Below are positions 17,098 through 26,756 of a DNA stretch of 64,000 nucleotides, piece after piece. The first letter of the stretch is position 1. Each line of letters opens with the position of its first letter. This DNA is from Advenella sp. S44. GTDB taxonomy: Bacteria; Pseudomonadota; Gammaproteobacteria; Burkholderiales; Burkholderiaceae_B. The stretch lies in NCBI RefSeq assembly GCF_002810445.1, contig NZ_NEXS01000001.1, positions 186,001 through 250,000 on the forward strand, given 5' to 3'. The position numbers and the translations under genes are program-made. The notes beneath the pieces were generated by a model. The model worked only from the letters and a program-made list of their open reading frames with translations. It was not told the DNA's origin and did no database searches.

Positions 17098-17787
17098 ATG
17101 AATAAAAGCGAACCTGTATCGGCCGTTGAACGCGCACTGGCAATCCTTAACGCTTTCAGGCCCGATGAGCCTTATGTCTCCCTGCATGAACTGTCACTCC
17201 GCACCGGGCTATACAAAAGCACCTTATTGCGGCAACTGGTCACACTAACCCAGTATCATTGCGTCACTCGTCTGGATAACGGACAGTATCAACTGGGCGC
17301 CCGAGTGCTCAATTGGGCGCATGTCTACACGACTTCCCTGAACCTGGACCAGCATGTTCCTCCGGCGCTGGACCGACTGGTTTCCATCACAGGTGAAGGC
17401 GCGTCATTCTTCACCCAGGATGGTGACTTGCGCGTTTGCCTGTACCGCGCAGACTCGAACAAAGGCATTCGTGATCATGTCAGGCAAGGCGAACTGTTGC
17501 CGCTGGACAAGGGCGCGGCCGGGCGCATTTTGCTTGACTACAGGAAATCGTTGGATCAGATGCCCGCCCCCAAGGTGTTGTTTTCCATTGGCGAACGTGA
17601 GGAAGAAATCGCGGCGCTGGCGGCCCCTGTTTTCACCAAAGATGGCCTGAAGGGAGCATTGGCGATCTCCGGCCCGGCTACCCGTTTTCTTGAAGAGAAC
17701 GTTGCGCAGTGGAAACCTGTATTGCTGGAGGCCGCTCAAAGCCTGAGCCATACGCTCGGCGGTGGCCATTTTTTTACGTCGCGGTGA
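17098..17787 (+). CDS. IclR family transcriptional regulator
   Basis: A 229-residue regulator. The N-terminal winged helix includes VSAVERALAILNAF and LSLRTGLYKSTLLRQLVTL, followed by the IclR effector-binding domain with DKGAAGRILL and LAISGPATRF. It is divergent from the pyridine operon and shares its control region, so it is probably the pathway regulator, responding to a pyridine or a pathway acid. Nicotinate clusters of Pseudomonas use a MarR-type regulator instead. The ATG at 17098 starts the conserved sequence; an upstream ATG at 17029 lies inside the promoter palindrome and is unlikely. Confidence 0.87.
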   Translation: MNKSEPVSAVERALAILNAFRPDEPYVSLHELSLRTGLYKSTLLRQLVTLTQYHCVTRLDNGQYQLGARVLNWAHVYTTSLNLDQHVPPALDRLVSITGEGASFFTQDGDLRVCLYRADSNKGIRDHVRQGELLPLDKGAAGRILLDYRKSLDQMPAPKVLFSIGEREEEIAALAAPVFTKDGLKGALAISGPATRFLEENVAQWKPVLLEAAQSLSHTLGGGHFFTSR

Positions 17788-18073
17788 GCAGTGACATTGT
17801 GTTCATGTGAGCAAGTCGCTCGCTGATGGAAAATAGAGGCCGGTGTGACCTGTGACGTATCAGTCCGCAGGCAGTCCAGCTCAGCAGCCATGCGATGGGA
17901 CAGTCAGACTGGCGTCGGAATATTATTTGGATCAGCACGCTTTGGCCCGCATGATCGAGGGAACTGAGCAGGAAAAACCTGGATTACTCGGACGGCCAAC
18001 CTGACCTCTGACGAAGTAGTACTGATCGCCATCCGCCTTCCTACGATGGGGCAATTTTTGATAGCACGTGAGT

Positions 18074-18469
18074 TTAGCGCGGCTTGCAATCGCTGGCGAC
18101 GGTAGCCGCCCTGCCGTTGCGTCCCACTTTGAGCAGACGGCTGCCCTGATTGGTGTGGGCAGACTGTCGGATGACTTCGCCGCTGACAATCCAGGTGACC
18201 GTCCCGTTGGTAAACGCCGTAGCATCGCCATCGGTCTGGTCGGCACGCGTCAGTTCATACGTCCCCCGCTTGTCGCTCACGAACACTTTGCTTGCCTTGT
18301 CGTTGACGAACTCATAGGCCACGCCCAGTTGCCGCTTACTCTTGCAGGTATAAACGGACTTCTGCGCGTGACTGGGATCGCTGCCCGCTTTGTTGCCTTG
18401 CGCTGACCCGGTAGCACAACCGGCCAGAACGATGCTGGCCAGGGCCATCGGGATTAGTATCAGACGCAT
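18074..18469 (-). CDS. Lipoprotein with an MliC-like domain
   Basis: A 131-residue predicted outer-membrane or periplasmic lipoprotein. The signal peptide ends in the lipobox LAGC with C18 as the lipidated residue. The mature part (VYTCKSKRQLGVAYEF, TYELTRA, GTVTWIVSGE) resembles the MliC/PliC fold that inhibits C-type lysozyme, but the similarity is modest. The ATG at 18469 follows a strong ribosome site (AAAGGAGACGG). It stands alone between the IclR gene and the ribosomal operon terminator. The 286 bases between the IclR stop and this gene show nothing I can name. Confidence 0.65.
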   Translation of the reverse strand: MRLILIPMALASIVLAGCATGSAQGNKAGSDPSHAQKSVYTCKSKRQLGVAYEFVNDKASKVFVSDKRGTYELTRADQTDGDATAFTNGTVTWIVSGEVIRQSAHTNQGSRLLKVGRNGRAATVASDCKPR

Positions 18470-18620
18470 GCCGTCTCCTTTGATAAAAATAGTGTGATTG
18501 TAGTCAAACAATGCGAGCTGCAACACGATAAATCGACATGTGGGTCTGGCGTTCTGCGCGAGCCGTGGACTTACCCCAAAAAAGCACGCCGCCCTCGCAT
18601 GATTTGCTGGCGATGCCCAC

Positions 18621-18651
18621 AAAAAAAGCCACCCTTCAAAAGGGTGGCTTT
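18621..18651 (-). terminator. Strong terminator after rpsQ
   Basis: A perfect 12-bp stem (18625-18636 with 18640-18651, 3-nt loop) is followed on the minus strand by a run of seven T. It lies about 90 bp past the rpsQ stop and is a textbook intrinsic terminator. It shows that this ribosomal operon really ends after rpsQ and does not run on into the spc genes. Confidence 0.92.
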
Positions 18652-18739
18652 GGTACTTCTTCTTCGCATGCCGGCAGTCTGTGCCGTCGCAAACCTGCAA
18701 GATGCACAGGCTGTTGACTTGGCTAGCGCCGGTCAAGCA

Positions 18740-19021
18740 TCAGATGACGCGTGCTGCTTCAATAAGACGAACTACACTCCACGATTTGCTGCGTGAAATA
18801 GGACGGCCTTCAGCAATTTCTACTGTGTCGCCTTCGTTGATCTCATTGGATTCGTCATGCGCTTTGTACTTGTTTGAACGGACCACGATTTTGCCATAGA
18901 TGGGGTGCTTGACGCGACGTTCTACCAGAACGACCACGGACTTGTCCATCTTGTTGCTAACCACTTTACCGATCAGGGTACGCTGACGCTTTGCGGGTGT
19001 CGTTTGCGTTGTTTCGCTCAT
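18740..19021 (-). CDS. rpsQ: 30S ribosomal protein S17
   Basis: A 93-residue S17. Recognised from [20 protein letters not shown] and HPIYGKIV, the RNA-binding OB fold that contacts 16S helix 11 early in assembly. It starts one base past the rpmC stop and is the last gene of the S10-type operon, before a strong terminator. In most betaproteobacteria rplN would follow, but it does not here. Confidence 0.97.
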   Translation of the reverse strand: MSETTQTTPAKRQRTLIGKVVSNKMDKSVVVLVERRVKHPIYGKIVVRSNKYKAHDESNEINEGDTVEIAEGRPISRSKSWSVVRLIEAARVI

Positions 19022-19022
19022 A

Positions 19023-19217
19023 TTACTTACCTGCAGCTTTTTCAGTCATGACGGTGCGAACACGCGCAATGTCGCGACGCACTTTCAATAACTGACTGGT
19101 GTTGGACAGCTGCTGAGTGGCGCGCTGCATACGCAGGCTAAATTGCGCCCTCAACAGGCTTTCGAGCTCTTTGGACAGCTCGGTCGTCTCTTTGGAACGG
19201 AGTTCACTTGCTTTCAT
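19023..19217 (-). CDS. rpmC: 50S ribosomal protein L29
   Basis: A 64-residue L29, a helical hairpin protein at the peptide exit site. It begins [18 protein letters not shown] and continues with [17 protein letters not shown], typical of the family. The start at 19217 is set by AAGGAGAGA just upstream; the open frame extends further but into the rplP coding region. It lies 10 bp after rplP. Confidence 0.96.
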   Translation of the reverse strand: MKASELRSKETTELSKELESLLRAQFSLRMQRATQQLSNTSQLLKVRRDIARVRTVMTEKAAGK

Positions 19218-19227
19218 GAATCTCTCC

Positions 19228-19644
19228 TTATGCGCCGAAGTGACGTGTGACAAACGTTGTCGCGATTGGCAGTTTTGCAGCTGCCAGACGGAACGCTTCA
19301 CGTGCCAGCTCTTCGCTGACGCCGTCCATTTCGTACAAAACTTTACCAGGCTGGATCTCGGCTACCCAATACTCCGGGTTACCTTTACCGTTACCCATAC
19401 GAACCTCTGCAGGTTTCTGAGAGATTGGTTTGTCTGGGAAAATTCGGATCCAGATACGACCGCCACGTTTAATGTGACGGGTCATGGCACGACGGGCTGC
19501 CTCAATCTGGCGCGCTGTCAGGCGACCGCGACCAGTAGCTTTCAGACCGAAGTCGCCAAAGTTTACATTGGTACCGCGAGTGGCCAGGCCGGTGTTGCGG
19601 CCTTTTTGCTCTTTACGGTATTTCCTGCGTGCTGGTGACAACAT
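19228..19644 (-). CDS. rplP: 50S ribosomal protein L16
   Basis: A 138-residue L16, which sits near the peptidyl transferase centre and organises the A-site tRNA. Recognised from [17 protein letters not shown] at the start and [14 protein letters not shown] in the middle, with [12 protein letters not shown] further on. It follows rpsC after 2 bp. Length is normal. Confidence 0.97.
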   Translation of the reverse strand: MLSPARRKYRKEQKGRNTGLATRGTNVNFGDFGLKATGRGRLTARQIEAARRAMTRHIKRGGRIWIRIFPDKPISQKPAEVRMGNGKGNPEYWVAEIQPGKVLYEMDGVSEELAREAFRLAAAKLPIATTFVTRHFGA

Positions 19645-19646
19645 GA

Positions 19647-20453
19647 TTATTCTCCTTCTGTCGCAGTTGCTGCAGCTGGCGCAGCAGCATCGCCGGCTTT
19701 GCGGCCGCTGCTGCGACCACGACCGCCTGGACGACGCTGTCCATCAGGACGGTCACCGCGAGGACGACGTGGACGACGCTCATCTTCACGAGGAGCAGCA
19801 GCCACTTCAGCTGGCATTTCGCCGTTAGGCAGCAGATCGCCTTTGTAAACCCAGACTTTGATACCAATGATACCGTAGGTAGTCTGTGCTTCAGAGGTGC
19901 CGTAGTCGATGATGGCGCGCAGTGTATGCAGAGGCACACGACCTTCACGATACCATTCGGTACGCGCAATTTCGATACCATTCAGACGGCCGGCGGACAT
20001 GATCTTGATACCCTGCGCACCCAGGCGCATGGCGTTCTGCATCGCGCGTTTCATGGCGCGACGGAACATGATCCGTTTTTCCAGCTGCTGAGCGATAGAA
20101 TCAGCGATCAGCTGAGCATCGGTTTCAGGCTTGCGAATTTCTTCGATGTTAACGTGAACCGGCACGCCCATCAGGCGTTGCAGGTCTGACTTGAGGCTCT
20201 CGATATCTTCGCCGCGCTTGCCGATGACAACACCGGGACGCGCTGAATAAACAGTGATCCGTGCATTTTTTGCAGGACGCTCGATAAGGACGCGACCGAC
20301 GGATGCGTTTTTCAGTTTCCGTTTCAGGTACTCGCGAACGCGGACGTCTTCGGCCAGCATGGCGCCGTAGTCTTTATCGTCAGCGTACCAGCGTGAGCTC
20401 CAGTTACGGTTAACTGCGAGACGGAACCCGGTAGGGTGAATTTTCTGACCCAT
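19647..20453 (-). CDS. rpsC: 30S ribosomal protein S3
   Basis: A 268-residue S3 at the mRNA entry channel. It begins [18 protein letters not shown] and contains the KH domain ([15 protein letters not shown]) and the C-terminal S3 domain ([16 protein letters not shown]). After about residue 215 there is a 50-residue tail rich in Arg, Gly, Pro and Ala, ending AAATATEGE. Such tails are common in Alcaligenaceae S3 and make it longer than the 233-residue E. coli protein. Confidence 0.97.
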   Translation of the reverse strand: MGQKIHPTGFRLAVNRNWSSRWYADDKDYGAMLAEDVRVREYLKRKLKNASVGRVLIERPAKNARITVYSARPGVVIGKRGEDIESLKSDLQRLMGVPVHVNIEEIRKPETDAQLIADSIAQQLEKRIMFRRAMKRAMQNAMRLGAQGIKIMSAGRLNGIEIARTEWYREGRVPLHTLRAIIDYGTSEAQTTYGIIGIKVWVYKGDLLPNGEMPAEVAAAPREDERRPRRPRGDRPDGQRRPGGRGRSSGRKAGDAAAPAAATATEGE

Positions 20454-20462
20454 TGTGACTCC

Positions 20463-20792
20463 TTATGCGCCGACTTTGACCACAATGTGGCAAGTCTGCT
20501 TCTCGATACGGTTACCGCGGCCCTTGGCCCTTGCGGAGAATCGCTTCATTGACTGAGCTTTGTCGACATAAATCGTTGTGACTTTCAGTTCGTCAATATC
20601 GGCACCATCATTGTGCTCGGCATTCGCAATCGCGGATTCCAGGGCTTTTTTGACGATGCCAGCGGCTTTTTTAGGTGTGAATGTAAGGATATTCAACGCA
20701 TGTGCCACAGACTTGCCACGGATCATGTCCGCAACCAGACGGGTTTTTTGCGCAGAGATATGTACACCACGAATAATGGCTGTAGTTTCCAT
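20463..20792 (-). CDS. rplV: 50S ribosomal protein L22
   Basis: A 109-residue L22 that lines the exit tunnel. Seen are [19 protein letters not shown] at the start and the C-terminal hairpin sequence [20 protein letters not shown]. It is 3 bp after rpsS. No unusual insertions in the tunnel loop are visible. Confidence 0.97.
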   Translation of the reverse strand: METTAIIRGVHISAQKTRLVADMIRGKSVAHALNILTFTPKKAAGIVKKALESAIANAEHNDGADIDELKVTTIYVDKAQSMKRFSARAKGRGNRIEKQTCHIVVKVGA

Positions 20793-20795
20793 CGC

Positions 20796-21071
20796 TTACC
20801 TCTTAGACTTTTTGTCTGCAGCATGGCCCTTGTACGTACGGGTATGAGCAAACTCGCCAAGCTTGTGACCAACCATATTTTCGTTCACATACACAGGCAC
20901 GTGCTGACGGCCATTGTGAACAGCAATTGTCAAGCCGATGAAATCAGGCAGGATGGTTGAACGACGCGACCAGGTTTTGATCGGTTTTTTCTCTTTCCCA
21001 TCGACGGCGGCATCCACTTTTTTCAGCAAGTGGGCGTCTACGAAAGGACCTTTTTTAATAGAACGTGACAT
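20796..21071 (-). CDS. rpsS: 30S ribosomal protein S19
   Basis: A 91-residue S19 of the 30S head, which binds 16S rRNA with S13. Recognised from [38 protein letters not shown] and [16 protein letters not shown]. It follows rplB after 12 bp. Confidence 0.97.
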   Translation of the reverse strand: MSRSIKKGPFVDAHLLKKVDAAVDGKEKKPIKTWSRRSTILPDFIGLTIAVHNGRQHVPVYVNENMVGHKLGEFAHTRTYKGHAADKKSKR

Positions 21072-21083
21072 TTAGTTCGCCCC

Positions 21084-21911
21084 TTATTTACGCTTGCGAC
21101 GTGACACAATCATTGAGTCAGTACGCTTGTTGCGGCGGGTTTTGAAGCCTTTGGACGGTGTACCCCATGGGCTGACCGGCTCACGAGCTTCGCCTGTACG
21201 GCCTTCACCACCACCGTGTGGGTGATCAACCGGGTTCATGGCAACACCACGAACGGTCGGACGAATACCACGCCAACGCATCGCACCGGCTTTACCGTAT
21301 TGACGCAGGCTGTGTTCTTCATTGCCGACTTCACCGATTGTCGCGCGGCAATCAATATGCACGCGGCGAACTTCACCGGAACGCAGACGGATCTGGGCGT
21401 AAATGCCTTCACGGGCCATCAGTACAGCGGATGCACCGGCGGAACGGGCGATTTGCGCGCCTTTGCCTGGCAGCATTTCGATGCAGTGGATGGTTGACCC
21501 GATAGGGATGTTGCGGATCGGCATGGTGTTACCCACGCGGATTGGCACTTCCTTGCCGGACAACAGCGAGGCGCCCACTTCCAGACCACGAGGAGCGATG
21601 ATGTAACGACGCTCACCATCTGCATAGCAAAGCAGGGCAATGTGTGCAGTACGGTTAGGATCGTATTCCAGGCGCTCTACTTTTGCAGGAATGCCATCTT
21701 TGTTGCGACGGAAATCGACCAGACGGTAATGGTTTTTATGACCACCGCCACGATGCCGCACCGTGATATGACCGTTGTGGTTACGGCCGGAACCACGTTT
21801 CTGGTGCTCTACCAGGGCTGCAAAAGGCGTGCCTTTATGCAAACCAGCGTGTACGACCTTGATCATGCCACGACGGCCGGCAGAAGTTGGTTTTGTTTTA
21901 ACTAAGGCCAT
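21084..21911 (-). CDS. rplB: 50S ribosomal protein L2
   Basis: A 275-residue L2, needed for subunit joining and peptidyl transferase function. It shows [17 protein letters not shown], the conserved [19 protein letters not shown] loop with its essential histidine, and a basic C terminus. It follows rplW almost directly. The length matches E. coli L2 (273). Confidence 0.98.
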   Translation of the reverse strand: MALVKTKPTSAGRRGMIKVVHAGLHKGTPFAALVEHQKRGSGRNHNGHITVRHRGGGHKNHYRLVDFRRNKDGIPAKVERLEYDPNRTAHIALLCYADGERRYIIAPRGLEVGASLLSGKEVPIRVGNTMPIRNIPIGSTIHCIEMLPGKGAQIARSAGASAVLMAREGIYAQIRLRSGEVRRVHIDCRATIGEVGNEEHSLRQYGKAGAMRWRGIRPTVRGVAMNPVDHPHGGGEGRTGEAREPVSPWGTPSKGFKTRRNKRTDSMIVSRRKRK

Positions 21912-21912
21912 C

Positions 21913-22215
21913 TCAGTTTACCTCCGTAAAGTCGAGTTCCTGACCTTTTTTCAGTGAAACGTAGGCAATACGGTTGGCTTTGCGGCGACCGGTAAAACGG
22001 CCTGAACGCTTGACCTTACCCTTACGGTTCAGTACAGAGACGGACTCAACTTCAACTTTGAACAGCATTTCAACAGCTGCTTTCACTTCGGGCTTGGTTG
22101 CATCGGGTGCAACACGCAGCGCGATTTGGGGTTTCTCACCAGATTCGGCGATGAATGTCGCTTTTTCAGTGATGACGGGAGCCAAAATCACTTGCAATAA
22201 ACGTTCTGCTTTCAT
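21913..22215 (-). CDS. rplW: 50S ribosomal protein L23
   Basis: A 100-residue L23 at the tunnel exit, docking site for trigger factor and SRP. Recognised from [35 protein letters not shown] and the loop [17 protein letters not shown]. Its start overlaps the rplD stop by 4 bp. Confidence 0.97.
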   Translation of the reverse strand: MKAERLLQVILAPVITEKATFIAESGEKPQIALRVAPDATKPEVKAAVEMLFKVEVESVSVLNRKGKVKRSGRFTGRRKANRIAYVSLKKGQELDFTEVN

Positions 22216-22832
22216 CCCAGCATCTCCTCGAATTGAGCGATAGCTGCTTTGGTGATCAGCACTTTTTTGTAGTGGACCAGAGACAGCGGATCAGCGTAAC
22301 GCGGTTCTACAACAGCTACGTTCGGCAGATTGCGAGTTGCCAGGTAGGTGTTTTCATCAACGGTGTCGGTGATGATCAGAACGGAATCCAGACCCATGGC
22401 TTTCAGTTTGGACGCAGCCAGTTTTGTCTTGGGCGTGTCGAAAGAGAAAGTGTCAACAACGGCGATGCGATCTTCGCGAGCCAATTGAGACAGGATCGAA
22501 CGGATACCCGCGCGATACATTTTTTTGTTGACTTTCTGGCTGAAATTTTCTTCAGGAGAGTTCGGGAATGCACGACCACCTCCACGCCAGATAGGGGAAG
22601 ACGTCATACCGGCACGAGCGCGCCCAGTGCCTTTCTGGCGCCATGGTTTTTTCGTGCTGTGCTTGACCTGTTCGCGATCTTTCTGGGCGCGATTACCGGA
22701 ACGTGCGTTTGCCTGATAGGCAATCACGACCTGGTGAACCAGCGCTTCGTTGAAATCACGACCGAAGATTGTGTCAGGTGCGCTGACGGTTGCGTCAGAC
22801 TGACCCTGATCGTTCAGGAGCTTAAGATCCAT
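22212..22832 (-). CDS. rplD: 50S ribosomal protein L4
   Basis: A 206-residue L4. The tunnel loop shows [19 protein letters not shown], and the C-terminal domain ends in [19 protein letters not shown]. In gammaproteobacteria L4 also represses the S10 operon by acting on its leader. Here the operon begins at rplC with a long separate leader, so whether that control exists is open. The gene overlaps the rplC stop by 1 bp. Confidence 0.97.
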   Translation of the reverse strand: MDLKLLNDQGQSDATVSAPDTIFGRDFNEALVHQVVIAYQANARSGNRAQKDREQVKHSTKKPWRQKGTGRARAGMTSSPIWRGGGRAFPNSPEENFSQKVNKKMYRAGIRSILSQLAREDRIAVVDTFSFDTPKTKLAASKLKAMGLDSVLIITDTVDENTYLATRNLPNVAVVEPRYADPLSLVHYKKVLITKAAIAQFEEMLG

Positions 22833-23521
22833 TATTTGGCTCCTTTCGCAGACATTTTGATGGCCGGCAGAACCACGACATCGCCATTCTTGTGACCGGG
22901 CACAGCGCCACGGACCATCAGAAGACCACGTTCAGCGTCAACACGGATTACATCAAGATTTTGAACGGTACGGGTTACATCGCCCATATGACCGGACATA
23001 CGTTTACCAGGAAAGATACGACCTGGATCCTGCGCCTGACCGATAGAACCGGGTACGCGATGCGACCGCGAGTTACCATGAGAAGCGCGCTGGGAACCAA
23101 AGTTGTGACGCTTGATAGTACCTGCGAAACCTTTACCAATCGTCGTGCCTTGCACGTCGACTTTCTGGCCGGCTTCGAATACGCTTTCGACAGCAACAAC
23201 GGCGCCGGCTGAAAACTCAGCGGCTTTTGCAGGATCGAGACGGAATTCTTTAAGGATGGAACCGGCTTCTGTACCGGCTTTTGCGTAGTGACCTGCTTGT
23301 GCCTTGACAACACGGCTTGCACGGCGTTCGCCGTACGCGACCTGAACGGCAGCATAGCCGTCTGTGTCCAGAGACTTGACCTGGGTAACACGGTTGTTGG
23401 ATACGTCCAGCACGGTGACAGGGATTGACTCGCCTTCTTCCGTGAAGATACGCATCATGCCAACCTTGCGACCAACCAGTCCCAGCCGATAAGCGGCAGG
23501 CGTAGGTGTCGTATTCGACAT
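22832..23521 (-). CDS. rplC: 50S ribosomal protein L3
   Basis: A 229-residue L3, an early assembly protein of the 50S subunit. It shows [42 protein letters not shown] and [18 protein letters not shown]. Two adjacent ATG codons (23524 and 23521) follow GGAGAA; the second gives the better spacing and the usual MSNTTP start. This is the first gene of its operon. The normal upstream neighbour, rpsJ, lies about 27 kb away. Confidence 0.96.
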   Translation of the reverse strand: MSNTTPTPAAYRLGLVGRKVGMMRIFTEEGESIPVTVLDVSNNRVTQVKSLDTDGYAAVQVAYGERRASRVVKAQAGHYAKAGTEAGSILKEFRLDPAKAAEFSAGAVVAVESVFEAGQKVDVQGTTIGKGFAGTIKRHNFGSQRASHGNSRSHRVPGSIGQAQDPGRIFPGKRMSGHMGDVTRTVQNLDVIRVDAERGLLMVRGAVPGHKNGDVVVLPAIKMSAKGAK

Positions 23522-23873
23522 CATTTTCTCCAATTCCCAGCTACGATTGGCTGGGGCTAAATTTAATATGATTCATCCGGTTAAACTCAAGACTGCAACG
23601 CTTTGCCTTCCCGGACAACAATACCCATGCAGGTTCAATTCAAAGTGCTGTCAGCGGTGTTGCGACACCCAAAAAAAACGGCATTGCAAAACCAGCAACT
23701 GACCAAACAAGGCAAGGCGCATACAGGTATAAGAGCCATAAAGATGACGTTGCGCCGCACCCACGGTGCCCGCTTCATTAATCTTTAAAATCTTTCTTTG
23801 ATACCTGAGTAGCGCCTAAAACCAGTTCAAAAGCCGGTCAATCAGTGAACCCAACTACAGTGGTTAGCCTGCG
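23522..23873 (-). promoter_or_regulatory. Long 5' leader of the rplC operon
   Basis: About 345 nt separate the predicted transcription start near 23867 from the rplC ATG. No gene is evident here. A short GGTGT/ACACC hairpin beside an eight-base T run (about 23655-23680) can be seen, with the T run before the stem in the minus-strand direction, so it is not a standard terminator. A leader this long before a ribosomal operon suggests autoregulation by a ribosomal protein, which is inference. Confidence 0.45.
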
Positions 23874-23902
23874 ACTATAGCATTACGCGAGCCTTTTGGC
23901 AA
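23874..23902 (-). promoter_or_regulatory. Sigma-70 promoter of the rplC operon
   Basis: On the minus strand TTGCCA (23897-23902) and TATAGT (23874-23879) are separated by exactly 17 bp, a near-consensus sigma-70 promoter. It points to rplC and gives that operon a promoter of its own, as required if rpsJ is elsewhere. The remaining 330 bp up to the kinase remnant at 24234 show nothing recognisable. Confidence 0.75.
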
Positions 23903-24233
23903 GAAAACTTAGTCGCAATGCGCAAAAAAGCCACGCCGAATCAATCATTTATGTTAGAAATTTGCGACAGGGGCACGTGCTGTCTTGTTGTATGCGACTT
24001 TCCCAAATCCCAAAAGCGGGCGGTATGGTACGGGTTAACGGTCAACGGCGCGAACGCAAGGGCGCTATCCTAGCCAGCCGGGACTGTCGCTGTCGCGGCT
24101 ACGCCTTGGGTTAGGTGGCCTGTTCATTGTTGAAATCGAGTGCGACCCTGGAGGCAATCGTCATTGGAATGACTCAACAGCCTGCTTGGCGTCGCTGTCC
24201 GATGGCGACGTATTGCATAGCGTCAAATAGGTT

Positions 24234-25798
24234 TTAATTGCGCTGTTCAAGCTCCCTCACGCCCGCCAGCGCATGCATGGACGATTGCATGGCCGGATAC
24301 AGACCTTCGTATATGGCAAAAAGCCGCTGGTACGTCTCGCACGCATGCTCATTTGGCGTGGCGCGGCACACCACATGGGCCCAGCCTTGTTCTACTTGGG
24401 CTTCGCTGACCAGGCCAAGTCCGACAGCACCCAGTAGCGCCGCCCCCATGGCTGCTTCGACGGCCTCTTCAATGGTGTACACCGGATACCCGGTGACATC
24501 GGCAATTATCTGCATCCACAGGTCTGAGTTGACGGCACCGCCGACCACCACCAGGCGCTGATCCAGGGCCTGCCGGCGCTCGCCCACCGCCCGCATGTTG
24601 TGCCACAAGGCAAAGGCGATACCCTCAATGACCGCCCGATACAGATGAGCCCGGGTATGGGTCAGATTCAGCCCGGCAAAGGCGCCGCTGGCGCGGGCAT
24701 CCCATACCGGGCTGCGCTCACCCATGAGGTACGGCAGGAACACCAAGCCATGTGCACCGGGCGGTAGCGGCGCCGCCTGCTGCTCCAAAAGCGTATAGAC
24801 AGAGATGCCCTGCTGCGTGGCCTGGGCCAGTTCGGCCTGACAAAACTGTTCGACAAACCAGGTTACGGCGCCGCCGGCCGTTGCCGCCCCTCCAAACACA
24901 TAGCGCTGAGTCTGCCCCTTGTAGACGTAAGGCATGCAGACCAGGTCGCGGCCACTTTCCGTTTCGGTCTGCAAATAGCCCCAGCACATGCTGGTGCCAA
25001 GCATGGCCACGTGGTTTCCGGGCTTGCGTACGCCGCCTGCGAAAGTGGCAACGGCCGCGTCAATGCCGCCCAGCACAATGGGGATTGCGTGCGTCAGCCC
25101 CAGTTGCGCCGCCTTGTCGGCTGTCGTGGTGCCAACCACGTCGGTGCTCTCAAGCAGCACGGGCGGCATTTTTTCCGGATCAAGCCCGACCATGCGCATG
25201 GCCTCGTCGGACCAGACATGGCGCTGCATATCATAGACGCCGCCGATATTGCCAGCAGAACTGTGGTCTACCGCCAACTGGCCCGTCAGATAGTGGGCGA
25301 TCCAGCTATTGGGGGCAGGAACCACGCTGTTTTTTCCCAGACTTGCGGTTCGTGATTTTTAATCCACAGCATTTTGGTGAAGCCATAATAACTGTCCACG
25401 CCATTGCCGGTAATTTCAAACAGACGCTGCAGGTTGACCTGCTCTTGAATCGCATCGGTTTCTGCCGTTGCCCGCCGGTCCATCCAGATCAGGCATGGGT
25501 ACAAGGGCTGACAGTCGGCATCGACAGGAATCCCGGCGCCGCCATACAGGCTGCTGATGCACAGACCCGCGATCTGTTCCTGCAACACGCCCTTGTGCAG
25601 CGCATGCGCCACGCAGCTGCGCACACTGCGCAGGAACGCATCCAGCCAGACGCTCGCATCCTGTTGTGCCCACAGCGGCGCAGGCGTGTCCGGGTGGTAC
25701 GCGACACTGTCCTGGGCAAGGACCCTGCCGTCGGTTCCGACGACAAGCGCCTTTGTGCTCTGCGTGCCAATGTCCACGCCAATGATATATTTGTCCAT
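24234..25798 (-). pseudogene. Frameshifted FGGY family carbohydrate kinase
   Basis: Two overlapping frames together make one FGGY kinase of about 505 residues (xylulokinase/gluconokinase type). The first part (25798 down to 25286) holds MDKYIIGVDIGTQSTKAL, the phosphate-1 motif, and reads to WFLPP before shifting. The second part (from 25325) resumes with NSWIAHYLTG and carries FLPYLMGERSPVWD and VVVGGAVNSDLWMQI. The break lies in a C5 run on the coding strand (25311-25315); a sixth C would restore PPNSWIAH. It may be a true lesion, a slippage-prone tract or a sequencing error. The rest of the protein looks intact. Confidence 0.82.
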
Positions 25799-25920
25799 GG
25801 TTCCGTCTCTCTGGGATAAGCCAATATGATGTATCGTTCAAGAGCATGCCGCAAGCAGCGGAAAATATGGGTTGTTATAAAATTCACATTATTATTAAGC
25901 GTAAGCGGACATGACGGTTG

Positions 25921-25935
25921 ATGCACGCCGTGCAT
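25921..25935. repeat. 15-bp palindrome between kinase remnant and aadA-like gene
   Basis: ATGCACG-C-CGTGCAT is a perfect 7-bp inverted repeat about one central base. It lies in the 165-bp gap upstream of the FGGY kinase remnant and downstream of the nucleotidyltransferase gene. It could be an operator or a small hairpin; there is no T run to support termination. Confidence 0.35.
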
Positions 25936-25963
25936 GAACGCATCGTCGCGCAGGACGAGCTTT

Positions 25964-26740
25964 TCATAGATTCGCTAAGACATAATCGTGCAGGGATTTG
26001 ACCGTGTATTGGAGTTCTTGCTGGCGATTTCGCCAGTCGCTTTCACATCCGCTCAGGTAGGCCTCCCGTGCAGCGACTAAAACACCCGCTTGTTCAGCCG
26101 GGAGCGAAGCCGCTGCCCAATCGGCAGCAACATTCTTAGAGACAAACTCACCGGTAACTGATGTCCGCCACATACGCGCTAAAGTTAGCAGGACGTTGCG
26201 CTCATCCCCCTGTAGCGTCCCGACTAAAGCTGGCAGAACATCTCTGATTGCACGACGTATCTCTGATTTTGCAATAGCTGGTAAAAGCTCGTTTGCGTTC
26301 GGTCCGATTAGCGGTTTCGCTTCCTGCCGTGATTGGGCTAGCACCAGGGTAAGCTCTGGGTCACAGACAGGTTCGGGATTTTCACCGGCCTCGTACTCGT
26401 GACGCAGCCACTCGCCGTAAATGAACTCGCACCGCGCAGGATAGGGTGGATCAACAAGATCTGAGCGCAAAAAGACAATCACTTCAAGAGGATGGCGTCC
26501 ATCCGGATCAAAAGGGTATCGCCCCGACATCTCCATGAACTCCGAGACAAGACGTCTTCGAACCTCGGACGTCATCGGCTGGTCAATGACAACAAGCAAA
26601 TCTACGTCGCTGCGGGGACGAAGCTCACCAGCCACAGCCGAGCCATGGAGATAGACGGCCACGAGTGATCTTGCCAGCCGCTTCTGGACAATTGACAACG
26701 CTTTATTTGCTTCGGCAGGAACGATCACTAAACTGCCCAT
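25964..26740 (-). CDS. ANT(3'')/AadA family nucleotidyltransferase
   Basis: A 258-residue nucleotidyltransferase of the AadA family, which adenylylates streptomycin and spectinomycin. The nucleotidyltransferase core LHGSAVAGELRPRSDVDLLV has metal-binding D45 and D47, E86 in LEVIVF fits the catalytic base, and GDERNVLLTLARMW plus VAADWAAASLP are AadA-like in the C-terminal domain. No integron attC site or integrase is visible, so it looks chromosomal rather than a cassette. The start at 26740 is chosen because the frame upstream begins only with TTG. Whether it confers resistance is not known. Confidence 0.82.
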   Translation of the reverse strand: MGSLVIVPAEANKALSIVQKRLARSLVAVYLHGSAVAGELRPRSDVDLLVVIDQPMTSEVRRRLVSEFMEMSGRYPFDPDGRHPLEVIVFLRSDLVDPPYPARCEFIYGEWLRHEYEAGENPEPVCDPELTLVLAQSRQEAKPLIGPNANELLPAIAKSEIRRAIRDVLPALVGTLQGDERNVLLTLARMWRTSVTGEFVSKNVAADWAAASLPAEQAGVLVAAREAYLSGCESDWRNRQQELQYTVKSLHDYVLANL

Positions 26741-26756
26741 CTGAAAAATCAAGAGA

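Noticed and set aside
23655-23680. Terminator in the rplC leader
   Set aside because: The T run precedes the stem in the direction of transcription, and the arms are only 5 bp.
23896-24114. 72-residue plus-strand frame upstream of the rplC promoter
   Set aside because: It runs through the predicted rplC promoter, lacks a ribosome site and has an unlikely composition.
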